From contig JBAVQS010000108.1 in assembly GCA_049694275.1 (NCBI GenBank), positions 1-17,147 of the forward strand: a stretch of DNA of 17,147 bases, given 5' to 3'. This DNA is from JBAVQS01 sp049694275 (GTDB taxonomy: Bacteria > Chloroflexota > Anaerolineae > UBA4142 > SHND01). Shown here piece after piece: positions 1 through 7,314 of this stretch (position 1 is its first letter; the number at the start of each line of letters is the position of its first letter). A model generated the notes under the pieces. The model was not told where the DNA came from and did not search any database. It saw nothing but the letters and a program-made list of their open reading frames with translations. A program made the position numbers and the translations under genes.

Positions 1-175
1 CGATGTCGCGGCGCGTGAAAAAAGCCGTCAGCTTTTCCAGCCACTGCTCAAGCTGTGACAGGGACAGGTGAGAGGTATTGAGGCGAAAGGCGGTGACGCC
101 GGCCGCGAGCAACTCTTGCCACATCTCTTGCTTGTCGGTAGCCGGGCCTAGTGTTGCGACAATTTCGTAATCCAT
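1..175 (-). CDS. Pyruvate-kinase-like protein, N-terminal fragment
   Basis: Only the first 58 codons lie in the window; the gene runs off the left edge. The reverse strand opens with ATG at 175 and reads MDYEIVATLGPATDK, then a segment with GVTAFRLNTSH. This matches the start of pyruvate kinases: a first beta strand (KIVxTLGPAS) followed by the active-site RLNxSH motif, with Arg, Asn, Ser and His all present. Pyruvate kinase converts phosphoenolpyruvate and ADP to pyruvate and ATP in the cytoplasm. The first strand begins almost at residue 1, with none of the short extension many family members carry. No Shine-Dalgarno sequence precedes the ATG, and the likely promoter places transcription almost at the start codon, so the message may be leaderless. 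Without the rest of the gene a divergent pyruvate-kinase-like paralogue cannot be excluded. Confidence 0.72.
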   Translation of the reverse strand, partial: MDYEIVATLGPATDKQEMWQELLAAGVTAFRLNTSHLSLSQLEQWLEKLTAFFTRRDI

Positions 176-182
176 AGTCAGG

Positions 183-210
183 ATTATGTCCACAATTCGG
201 ATTATGGCAA
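183..210 (-). promoter_or_regulatory. Candidate promoter of the pyruvate-kinase-like gene
   Basis: On the minus strand TTGCCA (205-210) is followed after 16 bp by CATAAT (183-188). Transcription would begin near 176, at or one base before the ATG at 175, implying a leaderless mRNA; this agrees with the absence of a Shine-Dalgarno sequence. The octamer ggattatg occurs twice on the plus strand (181-188 and 199-206) at 18-bp spacing and could be an operator or chance. Confidence 0.35.
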
Positions 211-286
211 TTGAGTTGAGATTCGAACGGGCAAAGGGAAAGCCTTGCGGCGCCTGACGGGTGGGTGGACTTGCCTGGGTTGGCGC

Positions 287-315
287 TTGACCGTCCCGCA
301 TTTGTCCTTTAGAAT
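287..315 (+). promoter_or_regulatory. Promoter of the histidine kinase gene
   Basis: TTGACC (287-292) and TAGAAT (310-315) are separated by 17 bp, a good sigma-70-type match. The predicted transcript starts near 322, leaving about 19 nt before the ATG at 341. A TTG at 326 in the same frame would have only about a 4-nt leader, which supports the ATG as the start. Confidence 0.6.
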
Positions 316-340
316 ATATCAATAGTTGATACGGTACCCC

Positions 341-1771
341 ATGAAACTGGGTCTTGCTATCCACCCGCGTTTTAACCTGCTGCGCTATTTCTCACTGGCC
401 AGCCTGGTTGTCGTTTTGCTCGCCACCATCGGCGTTGGCTATATCTCGTATATCCAGGCGCGCGATGCGCTTCGGCGCAATTCGGAAGCGTATGCCGGCA
501 CTATTGCGCAGAACCTCAGCTATCAACTCCAAACTGACCCGCTTTTTGCCGAGTTTCAGGGCGCCCAGTCGTTGAATCTGAACCAGCCGGGCGCGCGCCA
601 GGCGCTGGCGGCGGCGCTCCCTGCGCGGCTTTACGGTTTTGGGCTTGCCAAAGTCAAGTTGCTTGCGCTTGACGGAGCAGTTGTTTTTAGCACCGAGCCG
701 GCGGATGTCGGCGCTACAGAAGATGACGACGAGGGATTTATCGTCGCCAAGCGGAACGAGGTCTTTTCAATGTATGGCACGACGGCGCATGATGCAGAAA
801 AACAGACTCTGCCGCCGAGCTTTATCGAGACGTATGTTCCGCTGCTGACGATTCCTGTCGATAGTAAGCAAAAAGGCCAGGTGGTCGGCGTTCTGGAGAT
901 CTACCAGGATGTGACCGCATTAAATGCGGCTATCACCCAGACCGGCGTCACGTCGGCGTTGAGCGTTGCCGGTTCGATGTTGCTGCTCTATCTGGCGCTT
1001 TTCCTCATCGTTGTACGCGCGGATCGCGTCATTGTGCAGCAGACGCAGGCGCTCGAAGAAAAGAACGCGATGCTGCAGCGGTCGCAGCAGTTGCGCGATG
1101 ACCTGACGAATATGATCGTGCATGACCTGCGCAATCCGCTCACCGCGGTGCTGGGAAACATCGAGCTCTTGAAAGAATCGAATGTACGGCCAGGACGCAC
1201 CCCTCCCGCCGAGATCGTCAACGCCGCAGAGGCCAGCGGCTATGAGATGCTTCGCTTGATTAACGACCTTCTGGACGTGAGCAAATTGGAGGAGGGGGAC
1301 CTCAAGCTGGACAAAGGACCCTTGCAAATCGCCCCCTTGCTGCAAGAGCGAGTTGAACGAGTGGAAGCGATCGCGCAGCGGGATGCGATAGAAGTGACCG
1401 TTGAGGCCCCGGCAGACTTGACGGTGCAAGCGGACGCGCGCCTGATTGGCCGCGTCGTTGACAACCTCCTCTCGAATGCGCTCCATCACACCCGGCCGGG
1501 TGGGCATATCCGGCTGAGCGGCTTGATCCTGGGTGACGGGGCGACGCGCGTCACCGTTGCTGATGATGGTGAGGGAATTCCCCCCGATTTCCAGAAGCGC
1601 ATCTTTGACAAGTTCGTGCAGCTCGAAAGTCGCCAACTGTCGAGAAACACGGGTAGCGGGCTCGGCCTGACTTTTTGCAAGCTGGTCGTCGAAGCACACG
1701 GCGGGCGCATCTGGGTCGAGAGCGAGCCCGGCAAGGGCAGCCAATTCCATTTTACGCTCCCCGTTAGTTAG
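341..1771 (+). CDS. Membrane sensor histidine kinase (orphan)
   Basis: This 476-aa two-component sensor kinase autophosphorylates a histidine in response to a signal sensed outside the membrane. A short cytoplasmic N-terminus leads to TM1 (about 17-38), an extracytoplasmic domain (about 40-203) and TM2 (about 206-225). The extracytoplasmic domain shows PDC/CACHE-like strands (VKLLALDGAVVF, ETYVPLL, GVLEIYQDV). A short signalling coiled coil (about 228-250) is followed by a HisKA domain with the H-box HDLRNPL (phospho-acceptor His261). The HATPase_c domain has N-box NLLSNALHH (Asn379), G1 motif DDGEGIP, F-box region IFDKFVQL, and G2 motif GSGLGL. All catalytic boxes are intact. No response regulator lies on either side, so the partner must be elsewhere. 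A TTG five codons upstream is possible, but the ATG fits the promoter better; neither has a clear Shine-Dalgarno sequence. The sensed ligand cannot be told. Confidence 0.93.
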   Translation: MKLGLAIHPRFNLLRYFSLASLVVVLLATIGVGYISYIQARDALRRNSEAYAGTIAQNLSYQLQTDPLFAEFQGAQSLNLNQPGARQALAAALPARLYGFGLAKVKLLALDGAVVFSTEPADVGATEDDDEGFIVAKRNEVFSMYGTTAHDAEKQTLPPSFIETYVPLLTIPVDSKQKGQVVGVLEIYQDVTALNAAITQTGVTSALSVAGSMLLLYLALFLIVVRADRVIVQQTQALEEKNAMLQRSQQLRDDLTNMIVHDLRNPLTAVLGNIELLKESNVRPGRTPPAEIVNAAEASGYEMLRLINDLLDVSKLEEGDLKLDKGPLQIAPLLQERVERVEAIAQRDAIEVTVEAPADLTVQADARLIGRVVDNLLSNALHHTRPGGHIRLSGLILGDGATRVTVADDGEGIPPDFQKRIFDKFVQLESRQLSRNTGSGLGLTFCKLVVEAHGGRIWVESEPGKGSQFHFTLPVS

Positions 1772-1826
1772 TCACACTCCGCAGCTGTATTCCAAGTTTG
1801 ATGTACACCTCCTCCGAATCCCCGGC

Positions 1827-1854
1827 TTGACGCGTTTCCGTTCCGGACTATAAT
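1827..1854 (+). promoter_or_regulatory. Promoter of the marR-RND operon
   Basis: TTGACG (1827-1832) and a perfect TATAAT (1849-1854) are spaced 16 bp. Predicted transcription starts near 1861. The -10 box overlaps an upstream in-frame ATG at 1853, so that codon would not be transcribed and the ATG at 1880 is the likely start of the MarR protein. Confidence 0.75.
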
Positions 1855-1870
1855 GTTTCCGTTTCGGAAA
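1835..1870. promoter_or_regulatory. Tandem operator pair for the MarR-type regulator
   Basis: A perfect palindrome, TTTCCG-TTT-CGGAAA (1856-1870), lies at the transcription start. A second copy, TTTCCG-TTC-CGGACT (1835-1849), lies between the -35 and -10 boxes. With one flanking base each, the copies agree at 13 of 14 positions (1834-1847 and 1855-1868). They are offset by 21 bp, two helical turns, so bound dimers would sit on the same face and occlude RNA polymerase. That the adjacent MarR protein is the binder is an inference from MarR-family autoregulation. Confidence 0.65.
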
Positions 1871-1879
1871 TATCCCGAT

Positions 1880-2410
1880 ATGAAAACATTCAAACCCGGG
1901 CATGCCCTGCCCACACAGACGCACGAATTGCGACAAATTTGGGATGACCTCTTTTGCTTGCAACCGCGGCTGCGCGCGACGCTGCCGGCGGATCTCACCC
2001 GGGCGCGGGCGCGGCTGGGGCAACTGTCCGGGCAGTCCGATGAGGCGCGCCCATTCGAGAATCAGCATCTGTTTGTCTTTTATCGCATTGCGACCCTCTT
2101 GGAACGCCGCGCCCAGCCCCTGACGATGCACGAACTCGGCGAGGAACTGGATATCCCGCTGAGCACCGCCACGCGCGTGGTGGACTGGCTGGTCGAGGGT
2201 GGTTACGTCGAGCGCCATTCGGACCTGCAGGACCGTCGGATTGTGCGGGTAGCCCTGACCGATTCCGGCAGTCAGCTTTACGCTGCGTTTAACGAGTTCT
2301 TTAATCAGCGCGTGGAAGAATTCCTCCGCCGTTTTACGCCGGAGGAAAGACAGACCCTGTTAGCACTGTTGCACAAAACCGTCGAGGTACTGAACACCTT
2401 TCCTATTTAA
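1880..2410 (+). CDS. MarR-family transcriptional regulator
   Basis: This 176-aa cytoplasmic regulator of the winged-helix MarR family is the likely local repressor of the efflux genes that follow. The sequence shows an N-terminal dimerisation helix region. The wHTH core follows: PLTMHELGEELDIP (helices 2-3), LSTATRVVDWLVEGGYVERH (recognition helix and next helix) and the wing with the family-typical DLQDRRIVRVALTDSG motif. C-terminal helices (EFFNQRVEEFLRRF through TVEVLN) would complete the dimer interface. The N-terminus is somewhat longer than in typical members of about 140-150 aa. An ATG nine codons upstream lies inside the -10 box and is rejected. A weak GGAAA (1866-1870) precedes the chosen ATG. 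The stop is only 13 nt from the next start, so it is probably co-transcribed with the adaptor and pump. The ligand is unknown. Confidence 0.9.
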   Translation: MKTFKPGHALPTQTHELRQIWDDLFCLQPRLRATLPADLTRARARLGQLSGQSDEARPFENQHLFVFYRIATLLERRAQPLTMHELGEELDIPLSTATRVVDWLVEGGYVERHSDLQDRRIVRVALTDSGSQLYAAFNEFFNQRVEEFLRRFTPEERQTLLALLHKTVEVLNTFPI

Positions 2411-2416
2411 AGGAGA
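2411..2416 (+). promoter_or_regulatory. Strong ribosome binding site for the HlyD-like gene
   Basis: AGGAGA immediately follows the marR stop codon and lies 7 nt before the ATG at 2424. This indicates efficient, possibly coupled, translation of the adaptor. Confidence 0.8.
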
Positions 2417-2423
2417 TTCCACA

Positions 2424-3659
2424 ATGAACCAGACTCCGGAAAACAAGCCCAAATCGATCTGGCGCTATGCTGCGCCCATCGCTCTGGGTATCGTGGCGTT
2501 GGGGGCGCTTGCCCTGATCATCAGCTTGATCGTTCGCCCCACGAACGCCGCCGTTTTGGCGCTGCCGACCCCGCTCGCCGTTGCGCTGCAAGCGACGATC
2601 GCGCCGCCGACGCCGACCGCCGATGTGAATGTTTCGTCGGCCAGTCGCTTGGGCGGGGCGCGAGTGAACGGGAGTTTTAGCTCCGTCAGCCAGGCCTCAC
2701 TTGCATTCCAGATGCAAGGGCGCCTGAACAAACTTTTCTTTAAGGAAGGCGACCGCGTGAAACAGGGTGACCTGATCGCCGCGCTCGATACGACCACCCT
2801 CGAACTGCAAATTGCTCAAGCTCAGGCCGGCTTGACGCTCGCCCAAGCGCGTCTGAACCAGACCAAAACCGGCGGTACGGATGCGGATATCGCCGCGGCG
2901 CAGGCCGCGGTCGCCGCGGCGAAAGCGAATTACGACCATGTGGCCAAAGGCCCGAGCGCTGATGATATTGCGACCTCGCGAGCGAACCTGGATAAAGCCA
3001 AAGCCGCGCTCGATCAGGCGCAGGCCGCGTACGATAGGGCCGGCGGCCCAACCAATCCTTACGCTGGATTGTTGCCGACGTCGCTTAACCTTGAAATTGC
3101 GACCAGCAACTATCAGGCGGCGCAGGCCGCATACAACATCGCCAAGAACCATCCTACGCTGCCCGAATTAGCAGGCGCCGCCGTGCAGCTGGCGCAGGCG
3201 GAATCGGCGCTCGCTCACATGACTCCCACGATGGATAACCTGGCGATTGCCCAGGCGCAGGTCGACCAGGCGCAGGGCGCGCTCGATGCGGCAAAACAAA
3301 GCCTGGCCAACGCCAGGATCGTTGCCCCGTTCGATGGGACGATCATCTGGATTGGCCCGCACCTGAGCGAATCCGTGGGCGCGAATGTCACCGCGGTGAT
3401 TATCGCCGACCTCTCGCATATGCAGGTGCAAGCGAATGTGGACGAGCTCGCGCTGTCCGGGCTCAAGCTTGGACAACCCGCGACATTGACCGTGGACGCG
3501 CTCGGCGGCAAGACGCTGACCGCTCATATTAGCAAAATTGGTTTATTGGCAACCAACTCGGGCGGAGTGGTGAGCGTTCCGGTGACGTTGGGTGTGGATA
3601 CGAGCGATGCCGGCATTTATCCCGGTTTGAGCGCGGTCGTGGAGTTTCAGTCGCAGTAA
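2424..3659 (+). CDS. HlyD/RND-type membrane-fusion (periplasmic adaptor) protein
   Basis: This 411-aa adaptor would link the inner-membrane RND pump to the outside. A single N-terminal membrane anchor (about 17-37) has no lipobox cysteine. It is followed by a Pro/Thr linker (PTPLAVALQATIAPPTPT). The first lipoyl half-motif (FQMQGRLNKLFFKEGDRVKQGDLIAALD, quoted in part) spans about 92-122. A long Ala/Gln-rich coiled-coil hairpin (about 125-293) contains the repeated idea GGTDADIAAAQ / GPSADDIATSR. The second lipoyl half is around ARIVAPFDGTIIWIG, and the beta-barrel begins at VQANVDELALSGLKLGQPA. This is the usual order for membrane-fusion proteins. It sits between marR and the RND pump gene on the same strand. 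The coiled coil is longer and more repetitive than in AcrA, resembling MacA/HlyD-type adaptors of Chloroflexota. No outer-membrane channel gene is nearby. Confidence 0.9.
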   Translation: MNQTPENKPKSIWRYAAPIALGIVALGALALIISLIVRPTNAAVLALPTPLAVALQATIAPPTPTADVNVSSASRLGGARVNGSFSSVSQASLAFQMQGRLNKLFFKEGDRVKQGDLIAALDTTTLELQIAQAQAGLTLAQARLNQTKTGGTDADIAAAQAAVAAAKANYDHVAKGPSADDIATSRANLDKAKAALDQAQAAYDRAGGPTNPYAGLLPTSLNLEIATSNYQAAQAAYNIAKNHPTLPELAGAAVQLAQAESALAHMTPTMDNLAIAQAQVDQAQGALDAAKQSLANARIVAPFDGTIIWIGPHLSESVGANVTAVIIADLSHMQVQANVDELALSGLKLGQPATLTVDALGGKTLTAHISKIGLLATNSGGVVSVPVTLGVDTSDAGIYPGLSAVVEFQSQ

Positions 3660-3710
3660 CCCTCCCCCGCGCCTTTTCCTGATAAGGCAGAATGTAACGG
3701 GTATTCAATT

Positions 3711-6700
3711 ATGAACATTCCAAAGATTTCGATCAGTCAGCCGGTCTTTATTACCATGCTGATGGTCGCCTTGATTGTCGTCGGCGTCCTGGGCTATACG
3801 CGCTTGCCGCTTGACCTGCTACCTGATATTTCGATTCCGACGATTGCCATCAGCACGGTGTATGCCGGCGCCAGCGCGGACGATGTCGAGCGCACGATCA
3901 CCAAACCCATCGAAGAAGCGGTCAGCTCGCTCAACGGCGTGCAAAATGTAAATTCCACCTCGCAGGAGAATCTCTCCCTGGTGACCGTGTCATTCACCCT
4001 GGATACCAATTCCCAGCGGGCGGCGCAGGACGTTCAGGAGAAGATTAACGCCATTCGCGGTTCGTTCCCGCGTGACGCCTCGAGTCCGACGGTGCAGCGC
4101 TTTGACTTTGCCGCATTGCCCATTATGACGCTCGGCGTCGCCGATCATACGGGCAAAATGAACCCCGAAGAGCTCCGCCGCTTTGTCGACAACACGATCA
4201 CGCCGAGCCTCGAACGGATTGACGGCGTCGCTCAAGTCAACGTCACAGGCGGGCTCGTCCGTCAGGTCCAGGTGCAGTTGCATCTGGATGCCCTGCGCGA
4301 ACGGCGGCTGTCGCCTCAGCAGGTATCGAATGCGATCGCGCAGTCGAACACGAGTTTGACCGGCGGCACCCTCACGCAAAACGGCTCGAATCTCTTGCTG
4401 CGAATCCCCGGTCAATTCAAGAGCCTGGACGAGATTGGCAATGTCGTGGTCGCATCGCCGAGCGGCGTGCGGGTCTATGTCCGCGATGTGGCGACGGTGA
4501 CCGACGGCTATGCGGATGTCAGTACCCACAGCCGGGTGAATGGCCTCGATAGCATCGCCATTTCGATCCTGAAACAATCGGGCTCCAATACCGTCAATGT
4601 CGCCGCTAACGTGCAGGCGGAAATTGCGAGCCTGCAAAAACAATATCCCGACCTTGCGCTCATTGTCACCAGCGATCAATCAGAGTTTATCCAGAGCTCG
4701 GTCCAGGACTCGCTCGCCGACCTTGCGCTGGGCGGGGTGTTTGCGGCGCTGGTCGTGCTCTTTTTCTTTCGCGACCTGCGCAACACCATCGTCACAGTGG
4801 TCGGCCTGCCGGTCATCATGATCGGGGCCTTTGCGGCGATGCAATTTCTCGGGTTGACGCTGAATCTCATCACGCTGCTCGCTCTGTCGCTGGCAGTCGG
4901 CCTGGTAATTGACGACGCCATCGTCGTTCGCGAAAATATCTTCCGTCACATGGAGCGCGGCGAAGACCCCAAAACGGCGGCGCTGAACGGCACCACCGAA
5001 GTGGGGCTGGCCGTCCTGGCGATGACGCTAACCGTCGTTTCGGTCTTTTTGCCTATCGCGTTTGTCAACGGCTTGATTGGCCGGTTCTTTAGCCAGTTCG
5101 GCCTGGCGGTGACGGCGGCGGTGCTGATTTCGTTGTTTGAAGCCTTTACGCTGGCGCCCATGCTCTCGGCCTACTGGTTCAAGCAGCGCAAATCCCAGCC
5201 CGGCCATGAGCATGACGAAGCTGCGGGAGCGCAACTCGGCTGGCTCGACCGGCTCTATCGCCGCGGGCTGGGCTGGACCCTCAGCCACAAGCTGGCAACC
5301 GCCGGCATTGGCGCCTTGACCTTTGTCGCGATCCTGGCCTGTATCCCGCTGCTGCAATTCAACTTTTTCCCGAGCACCGGGCAGAATACGTTTACCATCG
5401 CCATCCAGATGCCGCCCGGCACCGCACTGGACGCGACCGATGCGCAGGCGCGGCAGGTAGAAGCCGTCCTGCGAAGTCTGCCTGAAGCCGAGGATGTTTT
5501 TGTCAGCGTGGGTGGAACGAGCACGCCCGAAAACGCCTCCTTTACAGTTAAAGTGCGCGATTCGAACGCAATTCCCCGCATCGAGCTTCAGTTGCGCCAG
5601 ACCCTGGGCAATGTGCCCGGGTTTGCTCTGGCGGGGGGGGGATTTGGCGGCGGCGGTACCGGGGTCACGAGCCGTCCGATTCAGTTAAATCTGCAAACGA
5701 CCGGCTCCACGGATGATCTCATCGTTGCTTCACAGCAGATCATGGATGCCATCAAGGATGTGCCGGGCGTCGTAGACCTGGGACGCAGTTATCAATCCGG
5801 CAAACCGGAATTGCACGTGAACGTGGATAATAACCGGGCCGCGCAGTTGGGATTGAACACCACGGTGGTGGGCGCGGCGGTGCGCACGCTCGTGAACGGC
5901 GACGTGGTCTCGCGGTATCAAGACCCCGGGCGCGAGGCGGATATTGTCGTGCGTTTGCGCCCGCAAGACCGCACGCGGATTCAAGATATTCTGGACCTCT
6001 CCCTCACGACAGCCACCGGGCAAATCGTGCCGCTGCGCAATGTGGCGACCCTGACGAATGCATCCGGTCCCACCGCGCTCGAGCGCCTGAATCGCGAACC
6101 CAAGATCACGGTCGCCGCGAACATTCTCAACCGCGCGCAGCAAAGCGTCGTCAACGACATTCAGGCGCGTGTCAACAAGCTGCAGTTACCCGCCGGGGTG
6201 CGTGTGAACTATGGCGGTCAGGTCCAGCAGTTGAGCGAAGGATTCTCCTCCCTGCTCGTGTCGCTGCTTCTGTCGGTGGTGTTTGTGTATATGGTCTTGG
6301 CCTCGCAGTTCGGTTCCTTTACGCAGCCGTTTGTGATGATGCTGGCGCTGCCGCTCTCGTTGCTCGGCGCGTTCCTGGCCTTGATCATTACGGGCATCCC
6401 CTTCGACCTGACCGCCATGATCGGCATCATCATGCTGTTCGGGCTGGTCACCAAGAACTCGATTCTCTTGATCGACTTTACGAATCGCCTCCGCAAGCAG
6501 GGTATGTCGCGTGATCAAGCCTTGCTCACCGCAGCGCCGATTCGGCTGCGGCCTATATTGATGACCTCGTTCGCATTGATTCTCGGGTCGCTGCCGGTCG
6601 CGCTCGGGCTCGGCTCAGGCGGCAGTTTCCGCCAACCGTTGTCGCTCGTCGTCATCGGCGGTCTGATCACGTCCACCATTCTAACTCTGTTGCTGGTCCC

Positions 6701-6812
6701 GGTTGCTTATAGCCTCATGGATATTCTGCTCGGCCGTCTCGGCCGCGCCCCATCCGTAGAGACGCCGTCCGCCGTTCCGGCGGCGACAGCCCCCGCGAGC
6801 CAGAGTGAATAG
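3711..6812 (+). CDS. RND-family efflux transporter (AcrB/HAE1-like)
   Basis: This 1033-aa inner-membrane proton-driven exporter has the length usual for AcrB-type pumps (about 1030-1050). TM1 lies at about 13-29. The first large porter loop begins with the conserved LPLDLLPDISIPT. TM2-6 follow with SLAVGLVIDDAIVVREN. A second porter loop follows, and TM8-12 contain GLVTKNSILLIDF. The proton-relay residues are all present: Asp401 and Asp402 in TM4 and Lys915 in TM10, equivalent to AcrB D407/D408/K940. The RLRPILMTS motif after the last cytoplasmic helix is also conserved. Substrates cannot be read from sequence; drug/hydrophobe export (HAE1) is more likely than heavy-metal export (HME), given AcrB-like spacing. 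The start has only a weak Shine-Dalgarno-like region. The gap from the adaptor is 51 nt. A run of nine G bases (5633-5641) lies in a Gly-rich loop (AGGGFGGGGTG) of the second porter domain; the frame is intact. Confidence 0.95.
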   Translation: MNIPKISISQPVFITMLMVALIVVGVLGYTRLPLDLLPDISIPTIAISTVYAGASADDVERTITKPIEEAVSSLNGVQNVNSTSQENLSLVTVSFTLDTNSQRAAQDVQEKINAIRGSFPRDASSPTVQRFDFAALPIMTLGVADHTGKMNPEELRRFVDNTITPSLERIDGVAQVNVTGGLVRQVQVQLHLDALRERRLSPQQVSNAIAQSNTSLTGGTLTQNGSNLLLRIPGQFKSLDEIGNVVVASPSGVRVYVRDVATVTDGYADVSTHSRVNGLDSIAISILKQSGSNTVNVAANVQAEIASLQKQYPDLALIVTSDQSEFIQSSVQDSLADLALGGVFAALVVLFFFRDLRNTIVTVVGLPVIMIGAFAAMQFLGLTLNLITLLALSLAVGLVIDDAIVVRENIFRHMERGEDPKTAALNGTTEVGLAVLAMTLTVVSVFLPIAFVNGLIGRFFSQFGLAVTAAVLISLFEAFTLAPMLSAYWFKQRKSQPGHEHDEAAGAQLGWLDRLYRRGLGWTLSHKLATAGIGALTFVAILACIPLLQFNFFPSTGQNTFTIAIQMPPGTALDATDAQARQVEAVLRSLPEAEDVFVSVGGTSTPENASFTVKVRDSNAIPRIELQLRQTLGNVPGFALAGGGFGGGGTGVTSRPIQLNLQTTGSTDDLIVASQQIMDAIKDVPGVVDLGRSYQSGKPELHVNVDNNRAAQLGLNTTVVGAAVRTLVNGDVVSRYQDPGREADIVVRLRPQDRTRIQDILDLSLTTATGQIVPLRNVATLTNASGPTALERLNREPKITVAANILNRAQQSVVNDIQARVNKLQLPAGVRVNYGGQVQQLSEGFSSLLVSLLLSVVFVYMVLASQFGSFTQPFVMMLALPLSLLGAFLALIITGIPFDLTAMIGIIMLFGLVTKNSILLIDFTNRLRKQGMSRDQALLTAAPIRLRPILMTSFALILGSLPVALGLGSGGSFRQPLSLVVIGGLITSTILTLLLVPVAYSLMDILLGRLGRAPSVETPSAVPAATAPASQSE

Positions 6813-6836
6813 GCGCGCCCCCTCCCGCTGAATGGA

Positions 6837-6877
6837 CCAAACAAACGGAGCGATTTGAAATCGCTCCGTTTGTTTGG
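6837..6877. terminator. Bidirectional rho-independent terminator
   Basis: A perfect 20-bp inverted repeat has arms 6837-6856 and 6858-6877 with a single-base centre; the inner AAA/TTT pairs probably open as the loop. The arm core is ACGGAGCGATTT. A-rich sequence on one outer side and T-rich TTTGTTTG on the other give a U-rich 3' tail in both directions. It lies between the convergent RND pump gene and the acetyltransferase gene and should end both. Confidence 0.88.
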
Positions 6878-6890
6878 GTGCAGCCTATCT

Positions 6891-7307
6891 TTAGGAAAGA
6901 TTTTTGGCCCGCGTCGTTACGCTCATCGCCTGCCAGTCCATCTTGTCGTAGAAACCCGCCACATCCAGATTTTCACTCCTGACAAGCAGGTATGCGCGCA
7001 GGCAGCCTTTGGCCGCCAGCCGCCGTTCCACCTCGTCCATCAAAGACCGGCCAATGCCGCGCCCGCGATACCCATGATCGACGGCTAGATGATAGATCAG
7101 CCCGCGCCGTCCATCATAGCCCCCGATCACGGTGCCCACGACCATGCCGTCCTCCTCGGCGACGAGAAAGAGGTCGGGGTCCCGCTCGAGTTTTTTGGCG
7201 ATCTCTTCCCGGGTATCAGAGCGGCCAATCCCGATGCCATCGGGATACTGCTGCCAGAGCGCCATCGCGGCGTTATAATCGTCCAGGGTAAATTGCCGAA
7301 GGTACAT
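6891..7307 (-). CDS. GNAT-family N-acetyltransferase, YpeA-like
   Basis: This 138-aa cytoplasmic acyltransferase uses acetyl-CoA to acetylate an amine. The fold signature is clear: an N-terminal strand MYLRQFTLDDY, a strand pair LFLVAEEDGMVVGTVIGGYDGRRG, and the motif A acetyl-CoA loop HGYRGRGIGRSLMDEVE (Q/RxxGxG/A type). A C-terminal segment, NLDVAGFYDKMDW, matches the usual N-x-x-A-x-x-x-Y motif. The GGYDGRRG block and overall length closely resemble Escherichia coli YpeA. An ATG 30 codons upstream would overlap the end of the LysM gene by 83 nt and add a non-GNAT extension, so the ATG at 7307 is chosen. It begins 7 nt after the upstream stop and lacks a good Shine-Dalgarno sequence, which suggests translational coupling. 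The substrate is unknown. Confidence 0.88.
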   Translation of the reverse strand: MYLRQFTLDDYNAAMALWQQYPDGIGIGRSDTREEIAKKLERDPDLFLVAEEDGMVVGTVIGGYDGRRGLIYHLAVDHGYRGRGIGRSLMDEVERRLAAKGCLRAYLLVRSENLDVAGFYDKMDWQAMSVTTRAKNLS

Positions 7308-7314
7308 TATTCGT

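Noticed and set aside
920..1750. A 276-codon minus-strand frame opposite the histidine kinase
   Set aside because: It is antisense to intact kinase motifs, and the translation has no family resemblance.
1853..1879. Upstream ATG that would extend the MarR protein by nine residues
   Set aside because: It overlaps the TATAAT box and so lies upstream of the predicted transcript start.
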